DNA of 64,000 nt from Bradysia coprophila (lineage: Eukaryota; Arthropoda; Insecta; Diptera; Sciaridae), in assembly GCF_014529535.1 (NCBI RefSeq), contig NW_023503409.1, positions 7,688,390 to 7,752,389 of the forward strand, read 5' to 3'. Below the pieces are notes generated by a model. The model saw only the letters and a program-made list of their open reading frames with translations. It did no database searches and was not told the DNA's origin. Shown in pieces: positions 37,820-50,419 of the stretch (position 1 is its first letter; each line of letters starts with the position of its first letter). A program made the translations under genes and the position numbers.

Positions 37820-39150
37820 CAGGTACTCAATTATATTATGACTATGGGATTGTAGGATTCATTCCTTTTACATCCTACACACTTCCCACATTCAATTGAA
37901 CCAACGAATTCAATTTCATTTTTGATTTTGTCGATTGGCACCATTGACATACAAGTGGTTAGTTCTCATTATCTGCTTGTGGTGGCACCATATACTTTGC
38001 GTGTCCAAGCAGTTAAAGAAGTACTAGGTAGCGTCAATCAAAATTCTGAAAGAACAGTTTATATCAAGTCTGATTTGATCGCAAAGGCAGTAAGCAATTT
38101 AGAAGGTTTTTTGTGTGCCTTCACTTTTGAACACTTTGCACCGAAAACAAACAAAATTTATCGAAAAAAATAAAGATGTGACTTCTCTAGAGTTCAAAGA
38201 AGAATCCGACGACCTATCACTCATTTGAATTGGAGAACCCGTGTTCCCAAAGATAATGAAATAACCTGCAGTTTTTGCGATATTACGAAAAGCTTAAAAA
38301 TAACTGAAATGTCACTTCGCAATCTGTTGACAAATGAACAATGAAACAATGAAAATGTTATGAAAAGAATCTTGCATATGTTATGTACCAAGAAGGCGGA
38401 TATCAAAAACGGTAGAGGTACAGCCGATCGCTATTTTGTTGCACAACATCTTATGATTAGAATTTTGCTATTTTGTCCAATTTAAACTCAACAATCAACA
38501 CACGTTTTAAACGGTTTTGTTGGTTTTCTTCATGTAATTCGTTCCATTCATTCTACATGTATTTCATTAGGGTTTTACATGTCTCCCATTTCACACGAAT
38601 TTCCTTCTCATGTTTGAAAGATCAGAAAAGCATTAGTATTTTACATGACTTGGGATTAAAAGATGAAAAGTATGGTTTTCGTGTGAATTTTGTTGATCCG
38701 AGGCGTAGCCGAGGTCAATAAACACGCGAAAACGAGACATTTCATCTTTTTATCCCGAGTGGTTTTTGCATGCTTTGGAAGTCGAAATTAGTGCGTGAAA
38801 CATGAAAAGTACCGTTTTCGACGCATGTAGCATGTAAAATACATATAGTGCACAAAAAAAACCTTCTAAATTGCTTACTGCCTTTGCGATCAAATCAGAT
38901 TTGATCTAAACTGTTCTTTCAGAATTTTGATTGACGCTACCTAATACTTCTTTAACTGCTTGGACACGCAAAGTATATGGTGCCACCACAAGCAGATAAT
39001 GAGAACTAACCACTTGTATGTCAATGGTGCCAATCGACAAAATCAAAAATGAAATTGAATTCGTTGGTTCAATTGAATGTGGGAGATGTGTAGGATGTAA
39101 AAGGAATGAATCCCACAACCGTAGTCATAATATAATTGGGTAACTGTACG
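37820..39150. mobile_element. Foldback element with about 280-bp arms inside copy 2
   Basis: Arms of roughly 37825-38120 and 38855-39148 are inverted copies containing ATTCCTTTTACATCCTACAC, CACATTCAATTGA and GCACCATTGACATACAAGTG. The arms read through as mirror open frames (IDIQVVSSHYLLVVAPYTL), perhaps a remnant of coding sequence, but the family is not recognised. The centre holds another hairpin-family copy (38570-38850). Confidence 0.8.
38570..38850. repeat. GAGGCGTAGCCGA hairpin family, copy c
   Basis: TTTTCGTGTGAATTTTGTTG, GATCCGAGGCGTAGCCGAGG and CATCTTTTTATCCCGAGT in hairpin arrangement, ending in TTTTCGACGCATGTAGCATG. The closest relative is 36400-36610. Confidence 0.7.
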
Positions 39151-39302
39151 CCCTAGTAGCGGCCTTAGTCCAAGGACCCAAATTTAATTTTTTTTTCAAC
39201 TACATTCTATTCGGCCTTTGATTACCTTCCAAATGAAACAAAAAATACGAAAAACGTATGAAATTTGCTCGAGTTATATGTAAAATACACATAGGGCCCT
39301 AG

Positions 39303-39688
39303 TAGGGATGGGAGACGTTCAAAATTATCGATAATATCAATCGAAAGAAATTATCGATAGTCGATTAATCATATCGTTATCGATAATTTAATAATTATCG
39401 ATTATTATCAAAATATCGAAATTCGATAATTATCAAAATATCGATATTTTGATATTTATCTGAAAATTCATTATAATCTACAGATATATCGGAATATACC
39501 TATAAATATCGGATTTTCGGAGCAAAATATCAATATATCGAATTATTGATATCTTGATAATTATCAAAATATCAATAATTATCGATTATCGATATTGTTT
39601 TGATAATTTTCGATAAAAAAAGTCGATAATTATCGATTATCGATAATTGATAATTATCGATAATCATTATCATTATCGCCCATGCCTA
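39303..39688. mobile_element. hAT-like ATCGATAAT-rich MITE, duplicate 1
   Basis: 386 bp with ends TAGGGATGGG and CCCATGCCTA, flanked by an exact 8-bp duplication GGCCCTAG (39295-39302 and 39689-39696) that is part of the host array unit. The interior is dense in TTATCGATAA words. Confidence 0.92.
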
Positions 39689-39842
39689 GGCCCTAGTAGC
39701 GGCCTTAGTCCAAGGACCCAAATTTAATTTTTTTTTCAACTACATTCTATTCGGCCTTTGATTACCTTCCAAATGAAACAAAAAATACGAAAAACGTATG
39801 AAATTTGCTCGAGTTATATGTAAAATACACATAGGGCCCTAG

Positions 39843-40228
39843 TAGGGATGGGAGACGTTCAAAATTATCGATAATATCAATCGAAAGAAATTATCGATAG
39901 TCGATTAATCATATCGTTATCGATAATTTAATAATTATCGATTATTATCAAAATATCGAAATTCGATAATTATCAAAATATCGATATTTTGATATTTATC
40001 TGAATATTCATTATAATCTACAGATATATCGGAATATACCTATAAATATCGGATTTTCGGAGCGAAATATCAATATATCGAATTATTGATATCTTGATAA
40101 TTATCAAAATATCAATAATTATCGATTATCGATATTGTTTTGATAATTTTCGATAAAAAAAGTCGATAATTATCGATTATCGATAATTGATAATTATCGA
40201 TAATCATTATCATTATCGCCCATGCCTA
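39843..40228. mobile_element. hAT-like ATCGATAAT-rich MITE, duplicate 2
   Basis: Near-identical to the element 540 bp upstream; two substitutions are visible (GAAAATTC to GAATATTC, and AGCAAAAT to AGCGAAAT). Because the same site in the array unit and the same flanks are present, it arose by tandem duplication of array unit plus MITE and not by a second insertion. Confidence 0.92.
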
Positions 40229-42103
40229 GGCCCTAGTAGCGGCCTTAGTCCGAGGACCCAAATTTAATTTTTTTTCAACTACATTCTATTCGGCCTTTGA
40301 TTACCTTCCAAATGAAACAAAAAATACGAAAAACGTATGAAATTTGCTCGAGTTATATGTAAAATACACATAGGGCCCTAGTAACGGCCTTAGTCCAAGG
40401 ACCCAAATTTAATTTTTTTGTCAACAACATTCTATTCGGTGTTCGATTATCTTTCAAATGAAACAAAAATTACTAAAAACGAATGAAATTTACTCGAGTT
40501 CAATGTAAAATACACATAGGGCCCTAATAGTGGCCTTAGTCCAAGGACCCAAATTTAATTTTTTTTTAACAACTTTCTATTCGGCGTTCGATTACCTTCC
40601 AAATGACACAAAAACTACGAAAAACGAATGAAATTTACTCGAGTTCTATGTAAAATACACATAGGGCCCTAGTAGTGGCCTTAGTCCAAGGACCCAAATT
40701 TAATTTTTTTTTCAACAACTTACTATTCGGCGTTCGATTACCTTCCAAATGACACAAAAATTACGAAAAACGAATGAAATTTACTCGAGTTGTATGTAAA
40801 ATACACATAGGGCCCTAGTAGCGGCCTTAGTCCGAGGACCCAAATTTAATTTTTTTTCAACAACATTCTATTCGGCCTTTGATTACCTTCCAAATGAAAC
40901 AAAAATTACGAAAAACGGATGAAATTTGCTCGAGTTATATGTAAAATACACATAGGGCCCTAGTAGCGGCCTTAGTCCAAGGACCCAAATTTAATTTTTT
41001 TTTCAACGACATTCTATTCGGTGTTCGATTATCTTTCAAATGAAACAAAAATTACGAAAAACGGATGAAATTTACTCGAGTTGTATGTAAAATACGCATA
41101 GGGCCCTAGTAGCGGCCTTAGTCCGAGGACCCAAATTTAATTTTTTTTTCAACAACATTCTATTCGGTGTTCGATTATCTTTCAAATTAAACAAAAATTA
41201 CGAAAAACGGATGAAATTTACTCGAGTTGTATGTAAAATACGCATAGGGCCCTAGTAGCGGCCTTAGTCCGAGGACCCAAATTTAATTTTTTTTCAACAA
41301 CATTCTATTCGGCCTTTGATTACCTTCCAAATGACACAAAAATTACGAAAAACGAATGAAATTTACTCGAGTTCAATGTAAAATACACATAGGGCCCTAG
41401 TAGTGGCCTTAGTCCAAGGACCCAAATTTAATTTTTTTTTCAACAACTTTCTATTCGGCGTTCGATTACCTTCCAAATGAAACAAAAATTACGGAAAACG
41501 GATTAAATTTACTTGAGTTCTATGTAAAATACACATAGGGCCCTAGCAGCTTTTCACTTCTAAGGCCCTAACTCACGGTCCACTCACCCGATTTTAAAAA
41601 ACTTTTTTTTCCTGGATTGGTATTAACAATACCTATCATTTGCCGTGTCATTTACATTTCCATCGTTTATTTTGCCATAAATATCACCAAAAGACCTTAA
41701 ATCACTTAGGTGGCCCTAACTCACGAAGGGCCGACCCGAATATGCCCATCTTCGAACTTAGCCTCACTATTTTGACTATCTTTCAGGGAAAAAAAAAATT
41801 TTGAAATCGGATTTGATTTACTCAAGATATCGACGTGACGGACAGACGGACAGACGGACAGACGGCCCAAATTTGTATTGCGGATTCGTCATCTATGAAC
41901 ATAGGCAAACACTTTGCCCTTACCGTCTGCTTCGAATTCCATCAATTACACACGGCATCGTAATCCTATAAGCCCCTTCGTACTTCGTACGGGGCTAAAA
42001 AGTTTCTTGAAAAAAATTTAAGTAATTTTATAAACTTTTTTAGAAATAGAAACTTTTAGAAATTTGAGAAACGCGTTTTCGAAAAGTAGGCCCTGATCAG
42101 AAA

Positions 42104-42935
42104 GTAAATCGTATACCCCAGAGACCGGTGATATTTGCAGTGTGTGCGTATACTTTATCATGAAGACTATTCACACTGAGCTACTGCAATTAACTTACGG
42201 GTAAAATTAAAAATTCACACAGATCGTGAAAAATACGTGGAAAATACTTGCAAAATAGCAATGTATTCATGTAATCACACAGGCATGATCACATGTACTC
42301 TGTATTTTACAAGCACTTTGTATTGTCACGATATGCCGAATTCGAACCGGTTATGGCAGGTGTGCATATTTGGGGATTAGCTGAAAGCCTAGGATGTGAT
42401 TGTGGCGCCCTGAATCAGACGATGACACATATCGCATCTGAGTGACCATCAAGAGCATTTTCGAATAATATAGTGGAAGTGCACGAGGTCACTCTGCAAT
42501 GTAATAATTCGCTGATTTGACTGTTGATCGAAGTGGTGGAGTAATAGAAATCATAGAAGTAATAGATTTTGTATCAGTCATCATTGAAGTGACAGATTTA
42601 GTGATTTTCTTAACAAAACGCTCTCCGTGTGGAACGACTTCCTACTTGCCTCCAATACACAAACAAACACACACTCTACGGTGAATAGTGATCGATATGT
42701 ATGTCATGCGTTAGAAACACTTAGGCATATTGTCATATTCATCAAGGTTGTGGGATTAAAGAATAAATGGAATTTTTTGCAGAGATTATTCGCTTCATTC
42801 TTTTTTGGTTATGAAAACTTCAAAGGAAACCGAGACAAGTCTTAGGATATATTCACCATGTACATCAATTATTTGCCATGAGTTGACCTATTACACAGCC
42901 TTCGCTTGCGTAACGTATCGAAAATAATTAAGAAT
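42104..42935. other. Intergenic, nothing supported
   Basis: AT-rich spacer between the nested mobile DNA and the 3' end of the zinc-finger gene. The short open frame near 42627 has no recognisable domain. Confidence 0.5.
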
Positions 42936-44160
42936 TTAAGAATGGTTCAGTCCTTGTAATTTTTTAGAATACGTTCGATTCGATACACAAACATTCGGCC
43001 GACTGATAGCCGGCTGAATATTCGAAGCAGCTGGTACTTTGATTGTTCGGTGTGTCTGAGTAACCACGGGTTTCACTTTCATAGTTTTCGGACAGTGAAC
43101 TTTCCTTCTGTGAGTATCCAGACAATTGGGATTTTTGAATTTTGCATCGCATTGCTTGCAAGGGAAATTCTTTCCCGTCCAATGCACCGTTAGATGAGTG
43201 TTACATGTGGTTAAAGCCCGAAATCTTAGACCGCAAATCCAGCAGAGATATGGCTGGAATGATTAACACGAAGTTAGGCTTAAGAATTCGAAAAAGGGAA
43301 ACTGCTTATACCTTTTCACCGGTGTGTATGCGTTCGTGGATGCGTAAGGGACCAGGAATCGTAAATGGCTTCCCACACACTCTGCATGGAGCCTTCTTCT
43401 TATCGTTGTGACATCGCATGTGACTGGTGAGTCTCCCTCGTGTAGCGAAATATTTACCACAAATTGTACATTCCAGGCTCGGCTGGGTGTTGTGTATGCT
43501 CATGTGTGTCGTCAAATACCTTTGTTCGTACAATAAGCCACAAATTTTACACGGAATTTTGATCTTCGGTATTGTGTGGACCTTGGTGTGGACCAACATG
43601 TGTTTCATCAAATGATTCATCAATTTACGCTTGGTCCCGCATATGTCGCATTCGAATAGCAAATGCGGGGCACTTCCGTGTCTGAGAATGTGTCGATCAA
43701 ATGCGGAACAGACGACGAAGCTCTGACCACAAATATCGCAAATTTGAGGTTCCTTCGGTCCGGTTGGATGACTTTTCCTTTTCAAAAACTTTTTGATTTC
43801 TGCAATCTTTGGATTGTGTTTACCATTTCGGTCGATGAACGGTTGGTAGGCACGCGCGTAAGTGTGATCACGATGAATTAATACAAATTTTGTTTTCGTA
43901 TCCTCGGGATCGACAGTCAGATTCTCTTGAAATTCCGCTTCCCTTTGTTCCAGTTTTATGTCAGGTCGTGTGCCAGAAGTGTCCAGAAATGTATCTTCGA
44001 TTGGTTCGTCTTTAATGCTTCGTTCATCGTGATATTCTTCTTGCAACGGTTCCGATTTGAAAATTTGCTCGAATTCAATGATTTGGAAAGTGGTTTCGAA
44101 GTCTTCTTGCTCTTGTTTGATTTCAAACTCTTCGTAATTGTCCTTTATTGCAAATTCCAT
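42936..44160 (-). CDS. C2H2 zinc-finger protein
   Basis: Two exons, 44160-43312 and 43253-42936, with a 58-nt GT-AG intron in phase 0; 388 residues. The N-terminal 130 residues are acidic and carry IKxE-type motifs (FEIKQEQED, SIKDEPIED, DIKLEQRE) that resemble sumoylation sites. Seven C2H2 fingers start at residues of about 141, 171, 204, 231, 259, 287 and 315. The fifth ends with the classic linker HTGEKP, which spans the splice junction. The third and fourth fingers are separated by NTQPSLE, and the second has a diverged knuckle. The tail is basic and Ser/Thr-rich. No ZAD domain is seen. It is likely a nuclear DNA-binding regulator; orthology to a named gene was not established. The start was chosen as the first in-frame ATG. 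Confidence 0.9.
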
Positions 44161-45363
44161 GATGAAACGAACTCTTTGGACTCAAAATTGTTTGTTTACG
44201 TTTATTATTTGTCAATAAAACACTGCATGCATACAAGCACACCAAGCATCAGCTGACAAAACTGTCATCCGCTTAGTTGTGCTGCCGCGCAGTCTAGTGT
44301 TGGTTTCTCACACTATTTTTGAAAGAAATCGTTTCCTTGAAGCATGTAAAGTAAGACGAGCTGGATCTTTAGTTGAAAGACTAGCTGAGATGAGACTACT
44401 TTTTTAATTAAATCAACGAAAAAGAATAACTGTTTCCCTTAGAAAAAAAAAATTATTGTCTCCACTTATTGCGTCGTTTCTACTTATTTGGTTTTTATCA
44501 AAGAAATGTTGTTGTCGGCCAGAACTTGGAGGAATTGGTTTTTTTACGAAAACCCAAAGAGTCCAAACTCTTTTCGAAAATCAGAATCTGTAAATGAAAA
44601 TTGTAGAAGCTCACTGAACATAGGTAAGTCATGCTTACATTTGTGAGTGATCTGTTCATGGAAGTAAGTATGCGGATGAATGACCTGGCTCAGTGAAGTC
44701 TTTAAGCAGAAAATGTACTGATCATAGGAAAGAAAGCTCATGCTAGATGTTAAAACAGAAGGTCAGAAGCTAAGGTACACGGGTACTCACAACTCAGTAG
44801 TGGAATGAAATGTTATTGAAATTACAAACTCGAGCAAATGTGAGAGAACAATGGAAAAACTGGAAGTTCCAGTTTTGTTTGTTTGTTTGTTTATTTCGAT
44901 TAATATACAGGCCACTACCCTAATTACATATTAACCGTTAATTTACGTACAAGTTGTCGTTATTAAATCATTAAATTCATAGTCTCAAAAGGAGATTAAA
45001 GCGAAAATCAAAGAAAAGAAAAAATTAAAGAGAAAAAGATCTTACATCCATTGATCAAACTGTAACTCTTAAATCTCATAGAGAGACTTGGTTCTTAAAT
45101 ACAGAAAAATTCGGTTCCAGTATGTCAATCGAAGAATACTATTCATTGTGGTTGCTCTGAAGTCTATATATAGGGGAATTGCGCTGAATGTTTGATTTTT
45201 TGTTGAACGGTAGGTAAAAAGTTCGCTGGTTGCGGGTGACTCGAGATGGGCGATTAAAGTTGAGTGCAGAGCTCAGGGTTGAGTCGATGTTACCGTGAAC
45301 CAGTTTATGGAGTAAAAATTCATCGAACTGTAGTCGACGCTTCACACAAAGACACAAATACTC
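44161..45363. other. Intergenic, no gene
   Basis: Contains the zinc-finger 5' flank and a (TTTG)n tract near 44876-44892. Short minus frames near 44544 and 45139 are unsupported. Confidence 0.5.
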
Positions 45364-45367
45364 TTAA

Positions 45368-45574
45368 CCTGTCACATACGGCTCTTCATCTGTTATCGAT
45401 AACGACGACAAAAATAATGACAAAGCTCTGAGTAATATGGTCATTTATATAGTAAAATGCATGTTCAACAAAATTGAAGTACAAGACTTGAAATCAACAG
45501 ATTAAAAACACTTTGATCGATGGAAGTAATAGACTCGATAATAATACTGGTCATATGCTTGCGTCTGTAACAGG
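45368..45574. mobile_element. TTAA-type MITE, copy 1
   Basis: 207 bp with ends CCTGTCACA and the inverse TGTAACAGG, flanked by TTAA at 45364-45367 and 45575-45578. TTAA duplications are typical of piggyBac and Kolobok transposons. The interior shares TCTGTTATCGATAACGACGA and CACTTTGATCGATGGAAGT with a copy at 50420-50632 in the opposite orientation. Confidence 0.88.
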
Positions 45575-45927
45575 TTAAACCATTTAATTTCGGCCTTTCA
45601 CGTAGCCTATTGCAATCAAGAATGCACGACTTTATAACACAGTTGAAACTATGGGTTTTTCAACAGCACAACAGTTGTTGAATCAAATTTGCTGTAGTAT
45701 TTGATATGCTTCATCAAAACGGACCTTTACTTAATCAACGAAATAACACTGCGTTACTGTGACTACATCCATATAAATTTAATAAACAATTCATCGTAAA
45801 ATTACAACACTGACAAATTTCCGTTCAAAACGATTTTTGGCATTCAAAGCGACGCTCTTCGAAATAGCCAACAATAACCTAATGCGTTACAATTAATGGA
45901 TTGTCGGTGGGAATTTGCTCAAACGTT

Positions 45928-46376
45928 CTATCCTTCAAGACTGTCAAAGTGCAATCCCGTGTAGAAGATAATCCAAGTAACTAAAAATCCCGCAAACGAT
46001 GTCATGAAACCTTCTTTTACCAGTTCCCAGGCACCACCGTAGGACTCTTCATCGATTTGTTGAAAATTAATGCAATAGACGTACACCAAGCCACAATTGA
46101 TTGCTGCAAATCTAATGAATTTACGGTTACAGACTAACTGAACGAAAGTGACTTTGAGGCAGTTAAACTTTACAGTGCCAGCGCAATGAATCCTTTCATG
46201 AAAAATGTGCCCCAAACGATACCGAGTATGATTCCCAGCACTTGTCTCGACCAATAAATAATGTCCAGAAATTCATCCTTGTCCGGCCATTCGGACTTTG
46301 CAATTAAAGCTTTGGACCATGGAGATATGGTTGCTTTTGTGCCGTTTCGCTCGATGGTATTTGTTCGTGTAGACAT
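45928..46376 (-). CDS. RAB5IF/OPTI (respirasome assembly factor 1) homolog
   Basis: Two exons, 46376-46174 and 46111-45928, with a 62-nt GT-AG intron; 128 residues, close to the family length of about 130. The family is a small endoplasmic-reticulum and mitochondrial membrane protein linked to multipass-protein insertion and respirasome assembly. Matching blocks include SPWSKALIAKSEWPDKDEFLD, IIYWSRQVLGIILGIVWG, then INCGLVYVYCINFQQIDEE and the strongly conserved SYGGAWELVKEGFMTSFAGF. Three hydrophobic segments are visible, the last before a short C-terminal tail. The start used is the ATG at 46376 (MSTRTNT); the longer upstream frame is not conserved in style. It is divergent from mRpL52, with 453 bp between the start codons. 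Confidence 0.92.
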
Positions 46377-46829
46377 GTTAGTTAATAAATATAAATTATC
46401 TAATTTAAGGCCTTCCAAACTAATCAAAAAAAATATATGACAGCTACGACACGATGGCCGGCTGACGTGACAGTTTTGGCTCTTTACAGTAGAAATCAGC
46501 TGTGAAGCCGTTCACCGCAAAAATGCTTTGAGTAGCGCATTTCATTTGAAATTTAGATAGAAATAAGAAAGGGAGTGCTTCGAGCTTGGCTCTCAAAGTT
46601 TTGGATAGTAGGATTAGATTACTTTCGCTTCACTTTCGAGGTTTTATTACATTTAGTGAGGAACCGATATCAGAAAAGTAGAATAAAACGCTATGATTTC
46701 TCTCGTCTCCCTCCGTAGCGGAACCGGCCCAACGAAACTATTGTGAATTTTTCACTTTTTGAAGCGTAAGAAGTGTAACCCGTGTAACCTTACTTTTTAA
46801 GAGTTTGTTTTTAAAGTCGATAAAAGGAC
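46377..46829. promoter_or_regulatory. Shared promoter region between RAB5IF homolog and mRpL52
   Basis: 453 bp separate two head-to-head start codons, with no other gene and no TATA box seen. Both products serve mitochondria or membrane assembly, which is compatible with a bidirectional housekeeping promoter; that is inference. Confidence 0.45.
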
Positions 46830-47389
46830 ATGGCTCTTTTAAAACCCCTTACGTTCTGTAAACATTCAATTCAAAGTGCTGTAAGCAGTTGTCGTAATAT
46901 ACAGACAACAGCCGCACTTAATTACCAACGTGAAATGAAGAAGAAATGGAACAGAACCATTCCTACACTTAACACGAAATGGAGAGAAGATCGAGGTCTG
47001 CCAATAAATCCGAATGCTCATGGTCCACTCACAGATTTGCCGGATTATACATTTATGGATGGAAGCCGACCTACGCCTTTAGGGGTATGTTGAGCCCTTA
47101 TCATTCTAGTGATATAGTGTGTGACATTTGATATAGTTTCTGGATTACATTCCGACAGGCGAGTTTGTTAATAATTTTCGAATTTTTCTCAATTTAATTG
47201 TTCTAGTCGAACCAGAAAAAGCGGATAATCAAACAGAGAGAATTATCGCAACGAATGGTAACGTTAATAAAAGAGGTTGACGATGCTAAGCTAAACTACC
47301 AGCGGGCACAGGAGAAAAAGGAGCAAACAAAACAAGAAATAATTTCCAACAAATTGAAGCCGAAGGGAGTTCTGTTAATAAAGAAGTAG
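46830..47389 (+). CDS. mRpL52: Mitochondrial ribosomal protein L52 (mL52)
   Basis: Two exons, 46830-47084 and 47207-47389, with a 122-nt GT-AG intron in phase 0; 145 residues. It is a component of the large subunit of the mitochondrial ribosome. The N-terminal 30 residues are basic and Ser-rich without acidic residues, as in a mitochondrial targeting peptide. The family signature follows: WREDRGLPINPNAHGPLTDL then PDYTFMDGSRPTPLG. The second exon is a charged coiled-coil-like helix (SQRMVTLIKEVDDAKLNYQ) ending in a lysine-rich tail. It is tail-to-tail with the chitinase gene, with only 91 bp between the stop codons. An ATTAAA polyadenylation variant lies at 47429-47434. Confidence 0.95.
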
Positions 47390-47428
47390 TAGCCAGTTCT
47401 GTGTACGTATGGAGAATGAGGAATAGAC

Positions 47429-47434
47429 ATTAAA
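47429..47434 (+). terminator. Polyadenylation signal ATTAAA of mRpL52
   Basis: ATTAAA 40 bases past the mRpL52 stop, just before the chitinase 3' end on the other strand. Confidence 0.5.
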
Positions 47435-47466
47435 GCAAAGGTAGAGTTAATATTCAAATTTCAAGT

Positions 47467-47472
47467 TTTATT
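47467..47472 (-). terminator. Polyadenylation signal AATAAA of the chitinase gene
   Basis: AATAAA on the minus strand only nine bases beyond the chitinase stop, so the chitinase 3' UTR is very short and the 3' ends of the two convergent genes nearly touch. Confidence 0.55.
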
Positions 47473-47480
47473 TTTCGTGT

Positions 47481-49997
47481 TTAACAATCAACTAGATTGG
47501 GCCAGTTACAAGTGCTAGAGTTAATGTCAAACAGTAGACCGTTCGGACAGAAAAATTCGTATGTGTTTGCACCAGCGCATAGATAAAATGTCGAACAATC
47601 CTTTGGATCTCTGAACAAACCATCCGAGGGACAGAGAAACTCTATTGGTTCGCTTGAAGAAGTTGTGGTCGGGCTAATTGTTGTTGTTGTTGTCTCCTCA
47701 GTTACTCCACTTCGAATGATAGAACTGACGACATTGAGAAGTGGAAATTTTCCTTTTCCACAATTACCAAGAAAGTCATCAGTTTCTATTGACCATAGCA
47801 TAGCACCAGCCAGGCCTAAGTCCTTGACAAATTGTGCTTTAAGAGTTAAGCTTTCACTGTCATCATAGCTAATCCAATTTTTATTGAAAATCAAATACGG
47901 TGCTTGTTGCTGTGGTTCCCAGATTCGGGACCAATGTTCGGATAATTTCTTTTCGCAGATCTGCAAAACATTTGGCTTTGTAGGATGTGCTAACAAACCA
48001 CGGACAACAGTGGTCATCTGAAAAATACCTCATTATATCCCATGAATCCAGGCTCGTTTGTATACACTCCAGCTATACCAGGACCATTATGGCTTGCACC
48101 GATATCCGTTTTTGTCGAGTCTCTTAACGAAAATGTTCTACCATACAATGGCATGCCCAAAATCAATTTATTTTTTGGTGCACCTAGGGCAAATGTAAAG
48201 TTTCAGATTGCCTGAAAGTCTGTGATTATTCGCACGATCTCACCACTTCGTAGCCAATAATGAACACTAGCGTTTACATTTAACTGTCTCTCAATGACTG
48301 TTTGATCCAAATCACTTTCGTATAGCGGAGCATTTAATCCGACATTGTCGTCCCAGGGACCGTGAAGGTCGTACTCCATCAATAAAATAAAATCGACGTA
48401 CCTACCACATACATGGTAAAGGGTATTTTTAGGAGCTTAGTTTAAGTCGTGTCTGCAGAAAAATTACCTGGATATACTTGGTATGTCGTAAGAAATACTA
48501 GAAGAAGATTCCGCTGCAGCAACAGCTATAGTTAATAAAATACCTTTCGGTGATAGCCTTAACAAAAAATAGTTTTCAAAAAGTGACTTGAGGAGAGAGT
48601 TGATAAATCTAAGGCTCACTTGATGTGAAGATCTTTCAATAAAAGCACAAAATTGTCCTTGTCTAATAACACTTCGCCGCCTCGTTGTCCCGGATACTCC
48701 CAATCTACATCTATGCATACCAATAAAATTGTTATTACAGTCAAGCACAAAGACTATATTAAAAACGAACCGAAACCATCAAAGCCATAGTCCAGGCAAA
48801 ACTGCAGTACTTGACTGGCAAATTTTTGGCGCTTAAACGAATCCCGTGCAACCTTAATAAATGGTTTTCAAGATCAACGTCAAATTACAAGGCACTTTCT
48901 TAAGCGAAAAATAAACCAACATTTGAAAAGCCTAACGACCCTTCATTCCATCCGCCGACAGCAAACATCAGTTTCAACTTTGGATTGGTCTGCTTCAAAT
49001 TAATAAACTTTTTTATGTTGCCTCGTCCCCAGTTGTCTTCCAAATCAAGATATTCGTCCAAAATTTTGAGAGATCCGTCATCAGATATTCCGAGAAAGGA
49101 ATACACAATGTGGGTGCAAAGGTAAGGATCGATATTTTCCACACCAAATTTACCATTACCGTGTCTGTATGTAGCCCACGTTCCATAGTAGCAAAATAAA
49201 TTTTCTATAATAAATCGAAAATGTTTATTGGCGACACTAAAATGCTTTTGTTTGACCATTTCTATTATCTGCGGTGGAGGATGTAATTAGCAAATAAAAA
49301 AACGCGAAGATAAGAGAACAGTAGAAAACTCAATTTAAAGTCATTAAAGTTACAATGGTTGTTTCATCGATGTATTTATGATCGCGGGTCTAAGGTCAGT
49401 GAAAGTTGGAATTAGACAAATTAGCCGTAGACTAACAATATCAGAAAATTGTGTTGAATGAGACAATCACCTCTTATGAACCTCGTCAACGTACTCTACA
49501 GCAAGAACCTGATACGATTTCATTAACAGTTAATTGACCCTTATTTTATAGAAAATGACGGAACACAGTGCCGTTATATACATTTGAATAGTCAATAACA
49601 TCACAAGGAAAAAGTCCGAAGGTACTTTTCCGTATAATGTATTGTGTTTTGTATGTTGGCCCTCGAATTGTCAGTTTCTATTTTCGGTTCTCTCAGCATC
49701 AGCAAGCATACAAACTCAATTTATATTAGAATCTCTGACTATAATATGTCTAATAAGCTTATTATTTCTGGTCTGGTACTCGGTTTGCTGAAGGTTGACC
49801 TGATGGTGTAATCTTTCACTCAGCCGCCACACAATAATTTAGTGGAAATCATTTAGATAAAACACCAAATCTGTTTGTTTCTTATTCACAATTTTCACTT
49901 CCGGTAGTGAAGAATGGTTTGGATGTCATTACTAACCATTGACGGAATACACACTACCGATGAATAAAAGTAATCCCAAATAAATTAGGCTCGACAT
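47481..49997 (-). CDS. Secreted chitinase, GH18 plus CBM14
   Basis: Eight exons join in frame: 49997-49937, 49204-48921, 48852-48771, 48710-48620, 48557-48468, 48401-48244, 48183-48029 and 47960-47481; all introns are GT-AG and 466 residues result. It hydrolyses chitin in cuticle or peritrophic matrix outside the cell. Residues 1-18 form a signal peptide (MSSLIYLGLLLFIGSVYS). GH18 motifs appear in order: FCYYGTWATYR, KLMFAVGGWNEGS, the active site DGFDVDWEYPG spanning exons 3 and 4 with catalytic Glu147 (DxxDxDxE complete), LLMEYDLHGPWD, LILGMPLYGRTF and GLAGAMLWSIETDDF. A Thr/Ser linker (about 397-413) leads to a six-cysteine CBM14 chitin-binding domain at 415-466. A single catalytic and a single binding domain give the compact insect chitinase form. 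The third intron has a less usual donor, GTTCGT. Enzyme activity is likely because all catalytic residues are kept. Confidence 0.95.
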
Positions 49998-50054
49998 CAC
50001 AAAATTTTAAATAATCTGCATAAGCCGACAAACTAATTTGATTGATTAAAAAAA

Positions 50055-50091
50055 CAGTGACCACTCTTCAGTCGTTGTCCTTGTTTATATA
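50055..50091 (-). promoter_or_regulatory. Core promoter of the chitinase gene
   Basis: A TATATAAAC box on the minus strand (50091-50083) is followed about 30 bases downstream by TCACTG (50060-50055), which fits the arthropod initiator. This places the transcription start about 60 bases before the ATG at 49997. Confidence 0.6.
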
Positions 50092-50419
50092 CCCCACCTA
50101 CCTAATCTATATCTGTAAATTAATGGCCCTTCAAATTTGTGGTTTTTCTTGTCTTATCGACAATTAATAGTAAAACACTTGCGAGTGTTTCATTCAACAT
50201 TTTCGTCGCTTTTTTTACAGCTTAATGACTAACGAATACCAGAAAAAGAATGAGCTTAGAGTGTAGTGCTTGCTAATCAAGCGGAAAGTGATTTCAATCA
50301 AATAGATACCGTCTTTTTAGCAGTGTCAATGTTTCATTGCACTTTATTTTGTGAAAAGCCAAAGCCAGAGGAACATGTCATTTTCAGATCTTGGACAATA
50401 ATCTCAGACTTCTTTTTAA

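Larger units (their letters stand above)
37393..42001 (-). mobile_element. TAGCCCCG satellite-bearing element, copy 2
   Basis: Same modules as copy 1 but reversed: the start (GTACTTCGTACGGGGCTAA) is near 41998, a short GACGGACA tract near 41840, about a dozen internal units from about 41540 down to 37700, the hairpin AATTGCGCATAGCGCAATT near 37563-37581, and the end near 37393. It is inserted in the hAT-like element 37327-42095. It holds a foldback (37820-39150) and a duplicated MITE (39303 and 39843). Confidence 0.87.
37327..42095. mobile_element. hAT-like element disrupted by nested insertions
   Basis: Outer inverted ends are CAGGCCCTATTTTTCG at 37327 and its counterpart CAGGGCCTACTTTTCG reading in from 42095. 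Both continue through AAAACGCGTTTC and CAAATTTCTAAAAGTTTCT. Flanking octamers ATTAGAAA (37319-37326) and ATCAGAAA (42096-42103) match at 7 of 8. Only about 65 and 95 bp belong to this element; the rest is the satellite-bearing copy 2 with further insertions. Confidence 0.85.
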